NCBI GenBank assembly: GCA_029959085.1
Contig: JARWIR010000011.1
Location: 9,673,840-9,737,839 of the forward strand
DNA: 64,000 nucleotides
Direction of reading: 5' to 3'
DNA from: Nemophila menziesii
Lineage: Eukaryota > Streptophyta > Magnoliopsida > Boraginales > Hydrophyllaceae
The notes below the pieces were generated by a model. The model saw only the letters and a list, made by a program, of their open reading frames with translations. It was not told the origin of the DNA and did not search any database. Below are positions 9,841 to 24,355 of this stretch, piece after piece; the stretch's first letter is position 1, and each line of letters begins with the position of its first letter. Both the position numbers and the translations under genes were made by a program.

Positions 9841-11924
9841 TTATAAAAAATGATAGAGTTATTATCATCAAACTCATCATTGTTTCCTAAAATATTTGTA
9901 AAAAGTTTTCAAATATTTGATTTTTTGTTTGATATAAGAGAGTGTTTGTAATCACGTAAAAAATCATAAGATTTTTAATACCATCGTCTAATTGATTTTA
10001 AGATAAACATAAGTTAGATTTGAACTTTACCTCGTCTTCTTCTTTTTAAGTAGCCATGAAAGAAACTTAGTTGGATACATGCTCTTTGTCATCACTTTGG
10101 TTTGAGCTATCATAAACCAATGTTGCTTTAATGTTTTCATTGGCTTTTTTTTGAAAAGTTTTGGGAATTTAGGTTTGATATGACCACTCTTATGATAATG
10201 ATAGCAAGTAAGCTCATCCTTTATATAACTCTTATAAGGTTTTCTTGAGACACCATAACTCATAAGCTCTATTTTATTTTGATGTAATACTCACCAATAC
10301 ATACTTATGTCTTGTATAGAATTCCTCTTGAACTAATATAATCATTTCACCCAGAATAAAACAATAATACACATATCCTTTTTTCTTTTCTCCTTTTAGT
10401 TAAAGATTTTTTTTTTTGGAACTATTAACAATAAAATTATATTTATAACATTATGTACTACTAAAATCTTTATTTTATAAAAATATATTCAATAAAAAAT
10501 ATTTATTTAATGAACATATAATACCCACGACTCCAATTCAACTCTCTACTTCTTAAAATTATATATATATTAAAATATTTCTATTATACTAAACTAGTTT
10601 TGGATACACAAAAAATATATTCACAATATATCTTTTTCTTTAGTTCAGTTCTAATATTTCTCAACACCTTATCATACAGAGTTTGCTCTTTTGATCTTGT
10701 GAAAGGATTTACCAAGATTATCAACAATACCCTCTAGGGAATTCACCCAATTTATATTTAACAGTCAAAATTTTGACTCTCTTAAAAATGTATCATTCAT
10801 TAGCTACGTATATAAACATGCAATTTCATATTTTGAGTTTTTTTATGTTATTATTTAATTAAGATATTTCAGAAATAACATTTATATATTAAGACACAAT
10901 TTGTTGTTTTAAATAATATAATAAAATTTAATGTTAAATTTTTAAATAATTTTTTTATTTATATGGTGTACATATTTTTTTAAGGGTCAATGATCCAAAA
11001 AATCAAATTAATATTTTACTTGCCCCAAAGAATAATTAATTAATCTGCTAAGTACGTCTTCTCATCAACATCGTTACCTTTTATTCTTGTTTATCAAGAG
11101 TTGTGGATGTTTCCTTATGGGAATTCCAACCCACTTGGAATTAGTAAGTTCAAACTTCTTAATAAGATCTTTGGCTTATTTAGCTTGGTTGAGACAGATC
11201 CCATCTTCCATTTTCTTTATTTTTAGTCTGAGGAAGAAGTTAAATTCTCCAATCATGTGCAATTGGAATTCACGATGCATACTAGTATCAAAATCCTTAT
11301 AAAATCGTTATAAACTCTTCATGCATTGCATTGACCAAATGATCATCAAGTAGATCTTATTTGTTATTCTTCGGTCTGAATTTAGACAAGAAAGTACAAT
11401 GAGAACACAAATCATTAAGAGTTGAATGTGTTCTTAGCCCTTTACTTGGATCACCAAGTATTAACTTTAGCAAGAGTCCTCTAACATTGTTCCTACTTCT
11501 ATGAAGTTCTTTGGGAGTTTCATCATTCTTCTCTTTAATAGTTTGATTGTCAGAATATATTTATGGTTATGATATAATAGGTTTTACTTCTTCTTCAAGT
11601 TGATGGAACTTGGTATATTCAACTTTTATATTTTTTCACTTTCTTTTAAAAGAATTTCCTTCATCAAAATCAACGTGCATGGATTTTTATATAATATTTG
11701 TTTGTTGGTTGTACATTCTAAAATAACATGTAGTGTAATTAACAATTAGTTTTATACAAAAGTTTGATAAATTCTCAATTAGATTTAATGAATAATTAAT
11801 AATTGTATTTTTTTTTTAAAATAGAAGGAATTATGTGTTATTAAAGTAACCTAAATATTCAAGTATATTAAAGCATAAATTTCATAATTAAAGTTTTTTA
11901 TGTGAATTGTGGATAAACTTATTG
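9841..11924 (-). repeat. Array 1 monomer 3 (type c)
   Basis: The gag remnant is at 10,027-10,263 and the RT fragment at about 11,056-11,302. Private variants include 'gttgctttaatg' near 10,124 and 'cacgatgcatactag' near 11,270. It is otherwise consensus. Confidence 0.9.
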
Positions 11925-14011
11925 TTATAAAAAATGATAGAGTTATTATCATCAAACTCATCATTGTTTCCTAAAATATTTGTAAAAAGTTTTCAAATAT
12001 TTAGTTTTTTGTTTGATATAAGAGAGTGTTTGTAATCACGTAAAAAATCATAAGATTTTTAATACCATCGTCTAATTGATCTTAAGATAAACATAAGTTA
12101 GATTTGAACTTTACCTCGTCTTCTTCTTTTTAAGTAGCCGTGAAAGAAACTTAGTTGGATACATGCTCTTTGTCATCACTTTGGTTTGAGCTATCATAAA
12201 CCAATGTTGCATTAATGTTTTCATTGGTTTTTTTTTGAAAAGTTTTGGGAATTTAGGTTTGATATGACCACTCTTATGATAATGATAGCAAGTAAGCTCA
12301 TCCTTTATATAACTCTTATAAGGTTTTCTTGAGACACCATAACTCATAAGCTCTATTTTATTTTGATGTAATACTCACCAATACATACTTATGTCTTGTA
12401 TAGAATTCCTCTTGAACTAATATAATCATTTCACCCAGAATAAAACAATAATACACATATCCTTTTTTCTTTTGTCCTTTTAGTTAAAGATTTTTTTTTT
12501 GGAACTATTAACAATAAAATTATATTTATAACATTATGTACTACTAAAATCTTTATTTTATAAAAATATATTCAATAAAAAATATTTATTTAATGAACAT
12601 ATAATACCCACGACTCCAATTCAACTCTTTACTTCTTAAAATTATATATATATATTAAAATATTTCTATTATACTAAACTAGTTTTGGATACACAAAAAA
12701 TATATTCACAATATATCTTTTTCTTTAGTTCAGTTCTAATATTTCTCAAAACCTTATCATACAGAGTTTGCTCTTTTGATCTTGTGAAAGGATTTACCAA
12801 GATTATCAACAATACCCTCTAGGGAATTCACCCAATTTATATTTAACAGTCAAAATTTTGACTCTCTTAAAAATGTATCATTCATTAGCTACGTATATAA
12901 ACATGCAATTTCATATTTTGAGTTTTTTTATGTTATTATTTAATTAAGATATTTCAGAAATAACATTTATATATTAAGACACAATTTGTTGTTTTAAATA
13001 ATATAATAAAATTTAATGTTAAATTTTTAAATAATTTTTTTATTTATATGGTGTACATATTTTTTTAAGGGTCAATGATCCAAAAAATCAAATTAATATT
13101 TTACTTGCCCCAAAGAATAATTAATTAATCTGCTAAGTACGTCTTCTCATCAACATCGTTACCTTTTATTCTTGTTTATCAAGAGTTGTGGATGTTTCCT
13201 TATGGGAATTCCAACCCACTTGGAATTAGTAAGTTCAAACTTCTTAATAAGATCTTTGGCTTATTTAGCTTGGTTGAGACAGATCCCATCTTCCATTTTC
13301 TTTATTTTTAGTCTGAGGAAGAAGTTAAATTCTCCAATCATGTGCAATTGGAATTCACTATGCATACTCGTATCAAAATCCTTATAAAATCGTTATAAAC
13401 TCTTCATGCATTGCATTTACCAAATGATCATCAAGTAGATCTTATTTGTTATTCTTCGGTCTGAATTTAGACAAGAAAGTACAATGAGAACACAAATCAT
13501 TAAGAGTTGAATGTGTTCTTAGCCCTTTACTTGGATCACCAAGTATTAACTTTAGCAAGAGTCCTCTAACATTGTTCCTACTTCTATGAAGTTCTTTGGG
13601 AGTTTCATCATTCTTCTCTTTAATAGTTTGATTGTCAGAATATATTTATGGTTATGATATAATAGGTTTTACTTCTTCTTCAAGTTGATGGAACTTGGTA
13701 TATTCAACTTTTATATTTTTTCACTTTCTTTTAAAAGAATTTCCTTCATCAAAATCAACGTGCATGGATTTTTATATAATATTTGTTTGTTGGTTGTACA
13801 TTCTAAAATAACATGTAGTGTAATTAACAATTTGTTTTATACAAAAGTTTGATAAATTCTCAATTAGATTTAATGAATAATTAATAATTGTATTTTTTTT
13901 TTTAAAAATAGAAGGAATTATGTGTTATTAAAGTAACCTAAATATTCAAGTATATTAAAGCATAAATGTCATAATTAAAGTTTTTTATGTGAATTGTGGA
14001 TAAACTTATTG
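11925..14011 (-). repeat. Array 1 monomer 4 (type c)
   Basis: The gag remnant is at 12,111-12,347 and the RT fragment at about 13,140-13,387. It shares 'tttctcaaaacc' (about 12,742) only with monomer 5, where other units have 'tttctcaacacc'. Confidence 0.9.
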
Positions 14012-16097
14012 TTATAAAAAATGATAGAGTTATTATCATCAAACTCATCATTGTTTCCTAAAATATTTGTAAAAAGTTTTCAAATATTTGGTTTTTTGTT
14101 TGATATAAGAGAGTGTTTGTAATCACGTAAAAAATCATAAGATTTTTAATACCATCGTCTAATTGATCTTAAAATAAACATAAGTTAGATTTGAACTTTA
14201 CCTCGTCTTCTTCTTTTTAAGTAGCCATGAAAGAAACTTAGTTGGATACATGCTATTTGTCATCACTTTGGATTGAGCTATCATAAACCAATGTTGCATT
14301 AATGTTTTCATTGGCTTTTTTTTGAAAAGTTTTGGGAATTTAGGTTTGATATGACAACTCTTATGATAATGATAGCAAGTAAGCTCATCCTTTATATAAC
14401 TCTTATAAGGTTTTCTTGAGACACCATAACTCATAAGCTCTATTTTATTTTGATGTAATACTCACCAATACATACTTATGTCTTGTATAGAATTCCTCTT
14501 GAACTAATATAATCATTTCACCCAGAATAAAACAATAATACACATATCATTTTTTCTTTTCTCCTTTTAGTTAAAGATTTTTTTTTTGGAACTATTAACA
14601 ATAAAATTATATTTATAACATTATGTACTACTAAAATCTTTATTTTATAAAAATATATTCAATAAAAAATATTTATTTAATGAACATATAATACCCACGA
14701 CTCCAATTCAACTCTTTACTTCTTAAAATTATATATATATATTAAAATATTTCTATTATACTAAACTAGTTTTGGATACACAAAAAATATATTCACAATA
14801 TATCTTTTTCTTTAGTTCAGTTCTAATATTTCTCAAAACCTTATCATACAGAGTTTGCTCTTTTGATCTTGTGAAAGGATTTACCAAGATTATCAACAAT
14901 ACCCTCTAGGGAATTCACCCAATTTATATTTAACAGTCAAAATTTTGACTCTCTTAAAAATGTATCATTCATTAGCTACGTATATAAACATGCAATTTCA
15001 TATTTTGAGTTTTTTTATGTTATTATTTAATTAAGATATTTCAGAAATAACATTTATATATTAAGACACAATTTGTTGTTTTAAATAATATAATAAAATT
15101 TAATGTTAAATTTTTAAATAATTTTTTTATTTATATGGTGTACATATTTTTTTAAGGGTCAATGATCCAAAAAATCAAATTAATATTTTACTTGTCCCAA
15201 AGAATAATTAATTAATCTGCTAAGTACGTCTTCTCATCAACATCGTTACCTTTTATTCTTGTTTATCAAGAGTTGTGGATGTTTCCTTATGGGAATTCCA
15301 ACCCACTTGGAATTAGTAAGTTCAGACTTCTTAATAAGATCTTTGGCTTATTTAGCTTGGTTGAGACAGATCCCATCTTCCATTTTCTTTATTTTTAGTC
15401 TGAGGAAGAAGTTAAATTCTCCAATCATGTGCAATTGGAATTCACTATGCATACTCGTATCAAAATCCTTATAAAATCGTTATAAACTCTTCATGCATTG
15501 CATTTACCAAATGATCATCAAGTAGATCTTATTTGTTATTCTTCGGTCTGAATTTAGACAAAAAAGTACAATGAGAACACAAATCATTAAGAGTTGAATG
15601 TGTTCTTAGCCCTTTACTTGGATCACCAAGTATTAACTTTAGCAAGAGTCCTCTAACATTGTTCCTACTTCTATGAAGTTCTTTGGGAGTTTCATCATTA
15701 TTCTCTTTAATAGTTTGATTGTCAGAATATATTTATGGTTATGATATAATAGGTTTTACTTCTTCTTCAAGTTGATGGAACTTGGTATATTCAACTTTTA
15801 TATTTTTTCACTTTCTTTTAAAAGAATTTCCTTCATCAAAATCAACGTGCATGGATTTTTATATAATATTTGTTTGTTGGTTGTACATTCGAAAATAACA
15901 TGTAGTGTAATTAACAATTTGTTTTATACAAAAGTTTGATAAATTCTCAATTAGATTTAATGAATAATTAATAATTGTATTTTTTTTTTTAAAATAGAAG
16001 GAATTATGTGTTATTAAAGTAACCTAAATATTCAAGTATATTAAAGCATAAATGTCATAATTAAAGTTTTTTATGTGAATTGTGGATAAACTTATTG
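14012..16097 (-). repeat. Array 1 monomer 5 (type c)
   Basis: The gag remnant is at 14,198-14,434, with the knuckle Gly changed to Cys (HKSCHIK). The RT fragment is at about 15,228-15,474. It shares that change, and 'catcattattctc' near 15,695, with monomer 7 but not with monomer 6. Confidence 0.9.
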
Positions 16098-18180
16098 TTA
16101 TAAAAAATGATAGAGTTATTATCATCAAACTCATCATTGTTTCCTAAAATATTTGTAAAAAGTTTTCAAATATTTGGTTTTTTGTTTGATATAAGAGAGT
16201 GTTTGTAATCACGTAAAAAATCATAAGATTTTTAATACCATCGTCTAATTGATCTTAAAATAAACATAAGTTAGATTTGAACTTTACCTCGTCTTCTTCT
16301 TTTTAAGTAGCCATGAAAGAAACTTAGTTGGATACATGCTCTTTGTCATCACTTTGGTTTGAGCTATCATAAACCAATGTTGCATTAATGTTTTCATTGG
16401 CTTTTTTTTGAAAAGTTTTGGGAATTTAGGTTTGATATGACCACTCTTATGATAATGATAGCAAGTAAGCTCATCCTTTATATAACTCTTATAAGGTTTT
16501 CTTGAAACACCATAACTCATAAGTTCTATTTTATTTTGATGTAATACTCACCAATACATACTTATGTCTTGTATAGAATTCCTCTTGAACTAATATAATC
16601 ATTTCACCCAGAATAAAACAATAATACACATATCCTTTTTTCTTTTCTCCTTTTAGTTAAAGATTTTTTTTTGGAACTATTAACAATAAAATTATATTTA
16701 TAACATTATGTACTACTAAAATCTTTATTTTATAAAAATATATTCAATAAAAAATATTTATTTAATGAATATATAATACCCACGACTCCAATTCAACTCT
16801 TTACTTCTTAAAATTATATATATATTAAAATATTTCTATTATACTAAACTAGTTTTGGATACACAAAAAATATATTCACAATATATCTTTTTCTTTAGTT
16901 CAGTTCTAATATTTCTCAACACCTTATCATACAGAGTTTGCTCTTTTGATCTTGTGAAAGGATTTGCCAAGATTATCAACAATACCCTCTAGGGAATTCA
17001 CCCAATTTATATTTAACAGTCAAAATTTTGACTCTCTTAAAAATGTATCATTCATTAGCTACGTATATAAACATGCAATTTCATATTTTGAGTTTTTTTA
17101 TGTTATTATTTAATTAAGATATTTCAGAAATAACATTTATATATTAAGACACAATTTGTTGTATTAAATAATATAATAAAATTTAATGTTAAATTTTTAA
17201 ATAATTTTTTTATTTATATGGTGTACATATTTTTTTAAGGGTCAATGATCCAAAAAATCAAATTAATATTTTACTTGCCCCAAAGAATAATTAATTAATC
17301 TGCTAAGTACGTCTTCTCATCAACATCGTTACCTTTTATTCTTGTTTATCAAGAGTTGTGGATGTTTCCTTATGGGAATTCCAACCCACTTGGAATTAGT
17401 AAGTTCAAACTTCTTAATAAGATCTTTGGCTTATTTAGCTTGGTTGAGACAGATCCCATCTTCCATTTTCTTTATTTTTAGTCTGAGGAAGAAGTTAAAT
17501 TCTCCAATCATGTGCAATTGGAATTCACTATGCATACTCGTATCAAAATCCTCATAAAATCGTTATAAAATCTTCATGCATTGCATTTACCAAATGATCA
17601 TCACGTAGATCTTATTTGTTATTCTTCGGTCTGAATTTAGACAAGAAAGTAAAATGAGAACACAAATCATTAAGAGTTGAATGTGTTCTTAGCCCTTTAC
17701 TTGGATCACCAAGTATTAACTTTAGCAAGAGTCCTCTAACATTGTTCCTACTTCTATGAAGTTCTTTGGGAGTTTCATCATTCTTCTCTTTAATAGTTTG
17801 ATTGTCAGAATATATTTATGGTTATGATATAATAGGTTTTACTTCTTCTTCAAGTTGATGGAACTTGGTATATTCAACTTTTATATTTTTTCACTTTCTT
17901 TTAAAAGAATTTCCTTCATCAAAATCAACGTGCATGGATTTTTATATAATATTTGTTTGTTGGTTTTACATTCTAAAAATAACATGTAGTGTAATTAACA
18001 ATTTGTTTTATACAAAAGTTTGATAAATTCTCAATTAGATTTAATGAATAATTAATAATTGTATTTTTTTTTAAAAATAGAAGGAATTATGTGTTATTAA
18101 AGTAACCTAAATATTCAAGTATATTAAAGCATAAATGTCATAATTAAAGTTTTTTATGTGAATTGTGGATAAACTTATTG
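16098..18180 (-). repeat. Array 1 monomer 6 (type c)
   Basis: The gag remnant is at 16,284-16,520 and the RT fragment at about 17,311-17,557. It shares with monomer 8: 'aagttctatt' (about 16,521), 'tgtattaaataat' (about 17,160), 'atcacgtagatc' (about 17,600), 'gtaaaatgagaac' and 'gttttacattctaaaaataac' (about 17,963). Confidence 0.9.
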
Positions 18181-20263
18181 TTATAAAAAATGATAGAGTT
18201 ATTATCATCAAACTCATCATTGTTTCCTAAAATATTTGTAAAAAGTTTTCAAATATTTGGTTTTTTGTTTGATATAAGAGAGTGTTTGTAATCACGTAAA
18301 AAATCATAAGATTTTTAATACCATCGTCTAATTGATCTTAAAATAAACATAAGTTAGATTTGAACTTTACCTCGTCTTCTTCTTTTTAAGTAGCCATGAA
18401 AGAAACTTAGTTGGATACATGCTCTTTGTCATCACTTTGGTTTGAGCTATCATAAACCAATGTTGCATTAATGTTTTCATTGGCTTTTTTTTGAAAAGTT
18501 TTGGGAATTTAGGTTTGATATGACAACTCTTATGATAATGATAGCAAGTAAGCTCATCCTTTATATAACTCTTATAAGGTTTTCTCGAGACACCATAACT
18601 CATAAGCTCTATTTTATTTTGATGTAATACTCACCAATACATACTTATGTCTTGTATAGAATTCCTCTTGAACTAATATAATCATTTCACCCAGAATAAA
18701 ACAATAATACACACATCCTTTTTTCTTTTCTCCTTTTAGTTAAAGATTTTTTTTTTTGGAACTATTAACAATAAAATTATATTTATAACATTATGTACTA
18801 CTAAAATCATTATTTTATAAAAATATATTCAATAAAAAATATTTATTTAATGAACATATAATACCCACGACTCCAATTCTACTCTTTACTTCTTAAAATT
18901 ATATATATATTAAAATATTTCTATTATACTAAACTAGTTTTGGATACACAAAAAATATATTCACAATATATCTTTTTCTTTAGTTCAGTTCTAATATTTC
19001 TCAACACCTTATCATACAGAGTTTGCTCTTTTGATCTTGTGAAAGGATTTGCCAAGATTATCAACAATACCCTCTAGGAAATTCACCCAATTTATATTTA
19101 ACTGTCAAAATTTTGACTCTCTTAAAAATGTATCATTCATTAGCTACGTATATAAACATGCAATTTCATATTTTGAGTTTTTTTATGTTATTATTTAATT
19201 AAGATATTTCAGAAATAACATTTATATATTAAGACACATTTGTTGTTTTAAATAATATAATAAAATTTAATGTTAAATTTTTCAATAAATTTTTTATTTA
19301 TAAGGTGTACATATTTTTTTAAGGGTCAATGATCTAAAAAATCAAATTAATATTTTACTTGCCCCAAAGAATAATTAATTAATCTGCTAAGTACGTCTTC
19401 TCATCAACATCGTTACCTTTTATTCTTGTTTATCAAGAGTTGTGGATGTTTCCTTATGGGAATTCCAACCCACTTGGAATTAGTAAGTTCAAACTTCTTA
19501 ATAAGATCTTTGGCTTATTTAGCTTGGTTGAGACAGATCCCATCTTCCATTTTCTTTATTTTTAGTCTGAGGAAGAAGTTAAATTCTCCAATCATGTGCA
19601 ATTGGAATTCACTATGCATACTCGTATCAAAATCCTTATAAAATCGTTATAAACTCTTCATGCATTGCATTTACCAAATGATTATCAAGTAGATCTTATT
19701 TGTTATTCTTCGGTCTGAATTTAGACAAGAAAGTACAATGAGAACACAAATCATTAAGAGTTGAATGTGTTCTTAGCCCTTTACTTGGATCACCAAGTAT
19801 TAACTTTAGCAAGAGTCCTCTAACATTGTTCCTACTTCTATGAAGTTCTTTGGGAGTTTCATCATTATTCTCTTTAATAGTTTGATTGTCAGAATATATT
19901 TATGGTTATGATATAATAGGTTTTACTTCTTCTTCAAGTTGATGGAACTTGGTATATTCAACTTTTATATTTTTTCACTTTCTTTTAAAAGAATTTTCTT
20001 CATCAAAATCAACGTGCATGGATTTTTATATAATATTTGTTTGTTGGTTGTACATTATAAAATAACATGTAGTGTAATTAACAATTTGTTTTATACAAAA
20101 GTTTGATAAATTCTCAATTAGATTTAATGAATAATTAATAATTGTATTTTTTTTTTAAAATAGAAGGAATTATGTGTTATTAAAGTAACCTAAATATTCA
20201 AGTATATTAAAGCATAAATGTCATAATTAAAGTTTTTTATGTGAATTGTGGATAAACTTATTG
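18181..20263 (-). repeat. Array 1 monomer 7 (type c)
   Basis: The gag remnant is at 18,367-18,603 with HKSCHIK, as in monomer 5. The RT fragment is at about 19,395-19,641. The linker carries 'catcattattctc' (about 19,860), also as in monomer 5. Spacer variant 'ataaattttttatttataagg' near 19,285 links it to monomer 9 and to array 2. Confidence 0.9.
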
Positions 20264-22279
20264 TTATAAAAAATGATAGAGTTATTATCATCAAACTCAT
20301 CATTTTTTCCTAAAATATTTGTAAAAAGTTTTCTAATACCATCGTCTAATTGATCTTAAAATAAACATAAGTTAGATTTGAACTTTACCTCGTCTTCTTC
20401 TTTTTAAGTATCCATGAAAGAAACTTAGTTGGATACATGCTCTTTGTCATCACTTTGGTTTGAGCTATCATAAACCAATGTTGCATTAATGTTTTCATTG
20501 GCTTTTTTTTGAAAAGTTTTGGGAATTTAGGTTTGATATGACCACTCTTATGATAATGATAGCAAGTAAGCTCATCCTTTATATAACTCTTATAAGGTTT
20601 TCTTGAGACACCATAACTCATAAGTTCTATTTTATTTTGATGTAATACTCACCAATACATACTTATGTCTTGTATAGAATTCCTCTTGAACTAATATAAT
20701 CATTTCACCCAGAATAAAACAATACACATATCCTTTTTTCTTTTCTCCTTTTAGTTAAAGATTTTTTTTTTGGAACTATTAACAATAAAATTATATTTAT
20801 AACATTATGTACTACTAAAATCTTTATTTTATAAAAATATATTCAATAAAAAATATTTATTTAATGAACATATAATACCCACGACTCCAATTCAACTCTT
20901 TACTTCTTAAAATTATATATATATTAAAATATTTCTATTATACTAAACTAGTTTTGGATACACAAAAAATATATTCACAATATATCTTTTTCTTTAGTTC
21001 AGTTCTAATATTTCTCAACACCTTATCATACAGAGTTTGCTCTTTTGATCTTGTGAAAGGATTTGCCAAGATTATCAACAATACCCTCTAGGGAATTCAC
21101 CCAATTTATATTTAACAGTCAAAATTTTGACTCTCTTAAAAATGTATCATTCATTAGCTACGTATATAAACATGCAATTTCATATTTTGAGTTTTTTTAT
21201 GTTATTATTTAATTAAGATATTTCAGAAATAACATTTATATATTAAGACACAATTTGTTGTATTAAATAATATAATAAAATTTAATGTTAAATTTTTAAA
21301 TAATTTTTTTATTTATATGGTGTACATATTTTTTTAAGGGTCAATGATCCAAAAAATCAAATTAATATTTTACTTGCCCCAAAGAATAATTAATTAATCT
21401 GCTAAGTACGTCTTCTCATCAACATCGTTACCTTTTATTCTTGTTTATCAAGAGTTGTGGATGTTTCCTTATGGGAATTCCAACCCACTTGGAATTAGTA
21501 AGTTCAAACTTCTTAATAAGATCTTTGGCTTATTTAGCTTGGTTGAGACAGATCCCATCTTCCATTTTCTTTATTTTTAGTCTGAGGAAGAAGTTAAATT
21601 CTCCAATCATGTGCAATTGGAATTCACTATGCATACTCGTATCAAAATCCTCATAAAATCGTTATAAAATCTTCATGCATTGCATTTACCAAATGATCAT
21701 CACGTAGATCTTATTTGTTATTCTTCGGTCTGAATTTAGACAAGAAAGTAAAATGAGAACACAAATCATTAAGAGTTGAATGTGTTCTTAGCCCTTTACT
21801 TGGATCACCAAGTATTAACTTTAGCAAGAGTCCTCTAACATTGTTCCTACTTCTATGAAGTTCTTTGGGAGTTTCATCATTCTTCTCTTTAATAGTTTGA
21901 TTGTCAGAATATATTTATGGTTATGATATAATAGGTTTTACTTCTTCTTCAAGTTGATGGAACTTGGTATATTCAACTTTTATATTTTTTCACTTTCTTT
22001 TAAAAGAATTTCCTTCATCAAAATCAACGTGCATGGATTTTTATATAATATTTGTTTGTTGGTTTTACATTCTAAAAATAACATGTAGTGTAATTAACAA
22101 TTTGTTTTATACAAAAGTTTGATAAATTCTCAATTAGATTTAATGAATAATTAATAATTGTATTTTTTTTTAAAAATAGAAGGAATTATGTGTTATTAAA
22201 GTAACCTAAATATTCAAGTATATTAAAGCATAAATGTCATAATTAAAGTTTTTTATGTGAATTGTGGATAAACTTATTG
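20264..22279 (-). repeat. Array 1 monomer 8 (type c, with ~65-70 bp deletion)
   Basis: The unit is only 2,016 bp because the stretch between 'aaaagttttc' and 'taataccatcg' at about 20,331 is missing. The gag remnant is at 20,385-20,621 and the RT fragment at about 21,410-21,656. From about 20,600 on it is almost identical to monomer 6. Confidence 0.9.
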
Positions 22280-24355
22280 TTATAAAAAATGATAGAGTTA
22301 TTATCATCAAACTCATCATTGTTTCCTAAAATATTTGTAAAAAGTTTTCAAATATTTGGTTTTTTGTTTGATATAAGAGAGTGTTTGTAATCACGTAAAA
22401 AATCATAAGATTTTTAATACCATCGTCTAATTGATCTTAAAATAAACATAAGTTAGATTTGAACTTTACCTCGTCTTCTTCTTTTTAAGTAGCCATGAAA
22501 GAAACTTAGTTGGATACATGCTCTTTGTCATCACTTTGGTTTGAGCTATCATAAACCAATGTTGCATTAATGTTTTCATTGGCTTTTTTTTTGAAAAGTT
22601 TTGGGAATTTAGGTTTGATATGACCACTCTTATGATATTGATAGCAAGTAAGCTCATCCTTTATATAACTCTTATAAGGTTTTCTTGAGACACCATAACT
22701 CATAAGCTCTATTTTATTTTGATGTAATACTCACCAATACATACTTATGTCTTGTATAGAATTCCTCTTGAACTAATATAATCATTTCACCCAGAATAAA
22801 ACAATAATACACATATCATTTTTTCTTTTCTCCTTTTAGTTAAAGATTTTTTTTGGAACTATTAACAATAACATAATATTTATAACATTATGTACTACTA
22901 AAATCTTTATTTTATAAAAAGATATTCAATAAAAAATATTTATTTAATGAACATATAATACCCACGACTCCAATTCTACTCTTTACTTCTTAAAATTATA
23001 TATATATATTAAAATATTTCTATTATACTAAACTAGTTTTGGATACACAAAAAATATATTCACAATATATCTTTTTCTTTAGTTCAGTTCTAATATTTCT
23101 CAACACCTTATCATACAGAGTTTGCTCTTTTGATCTTGTGAATGGATTTGCCAAGATTATCAACAATACCCTCTAGGGAATTCACCCAATTTATGTCAAA
23201 ATTTTGACTCTCTTAAAAATGTATCATTCATTAGCTACGTATATAAACATGCAATTTCATATTTTGAGTTTTTTTATGTTATTATTTAATTAAGATATTT
23301 CAGAAATAACATTTATATATTAAGACACAATTTGTTGTTTTAAATAATATAATAAAATTTAATGTTAAATTTTTAAATAAATTTTTTATTTATAAGGTGT
23401 ACATATTTTTTTAAGGGTCAATGATTCAAAAAATCAAATTAATATTTTACTTGCCCCAAAGAATAATTAATTAATCTGCTAAGTACGTCTTCTCATCAAC
23501 ATCGTTACCTTTTATTCTTGTTTATCAAGAGTTGTGGATGTTTCCTTATGGGAATTCCAACCCACTTGGAATTAGTAAGTTCAAACTTCTTAATAAGATC
23601 TTTAGCTTATTTAGCTTGGTTGAGACAGATCCCATCTTCCATTTTCTTTATTTTTAGTCTGAGGAAGAAGTTAAATTCTCCAATCATGTGCAATTGGAAT
23701 TCACTATGCATACTCGTATCAAAATCCTCATAAAATCGTTATAAACTCTTCATGCATTGCATTTACCAAATGATCATCACGTAGATCTTATTTGTTATTC
23801 TTCGGTCTGAATTTAGACAAGAAAGTACAATGAGAACACAAATCATTAAGAGTTGAATGTGTTCTTAGCCCTTTACTTGGATCACCAAGTATTAACTTTA
23901 GCAAGAGTCCTCTAACATTGTTTTTACTTCTATGAAGTTCTTTGGGAGTTTCATCATTCTTCTCTTTAATAGTTTGATTGTCAGAATAAATTTAAGGTTA
24001 TGATATAATAGGTTTTACTTCTTCTTCAAGTTGATGGAACTTGGTATATTCAACTTTTATATTTTTTCACTTTCTTTTAAAAAATTTTCCTTCATCAAAA
24101 TCAACATGCATTGATTTTTATATAATATTTGTTTGTTGGTTGTACATTCTAAAATAACATGTAGTGTAATTAACAATTAGTTTTATACAAAAGTTTGATA
24201 AATTCTCAATTAGATTTAATGAATAATTAATAATTGTTTTTTTTTTTTAAAATAGAAGGAATTATGTGTTATTAAAGTAACCTAAATATTCAAGTATATT
24301 AAAGCATAAATTTCATAATTAAAGTTTTTTATGTGAATTGTGGATAAACTTATTG
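22280..24355 (-). repeat. Array 1 monomer 9 (type c, 9-T gag run)
   Basis: The gag remnant spans 22,466-22,703 but is split into two overlapping frames by an extra T in the homopolymer. The upstream frame therefore runs on into the ancestral acidic NQSDDKEHVSN stretch. The knuckle reads CYQYHKSGHIK. About 9 bp is missing near 23,194. The RT fragment is at about 23,487-23,733. Confidence 0.9.
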
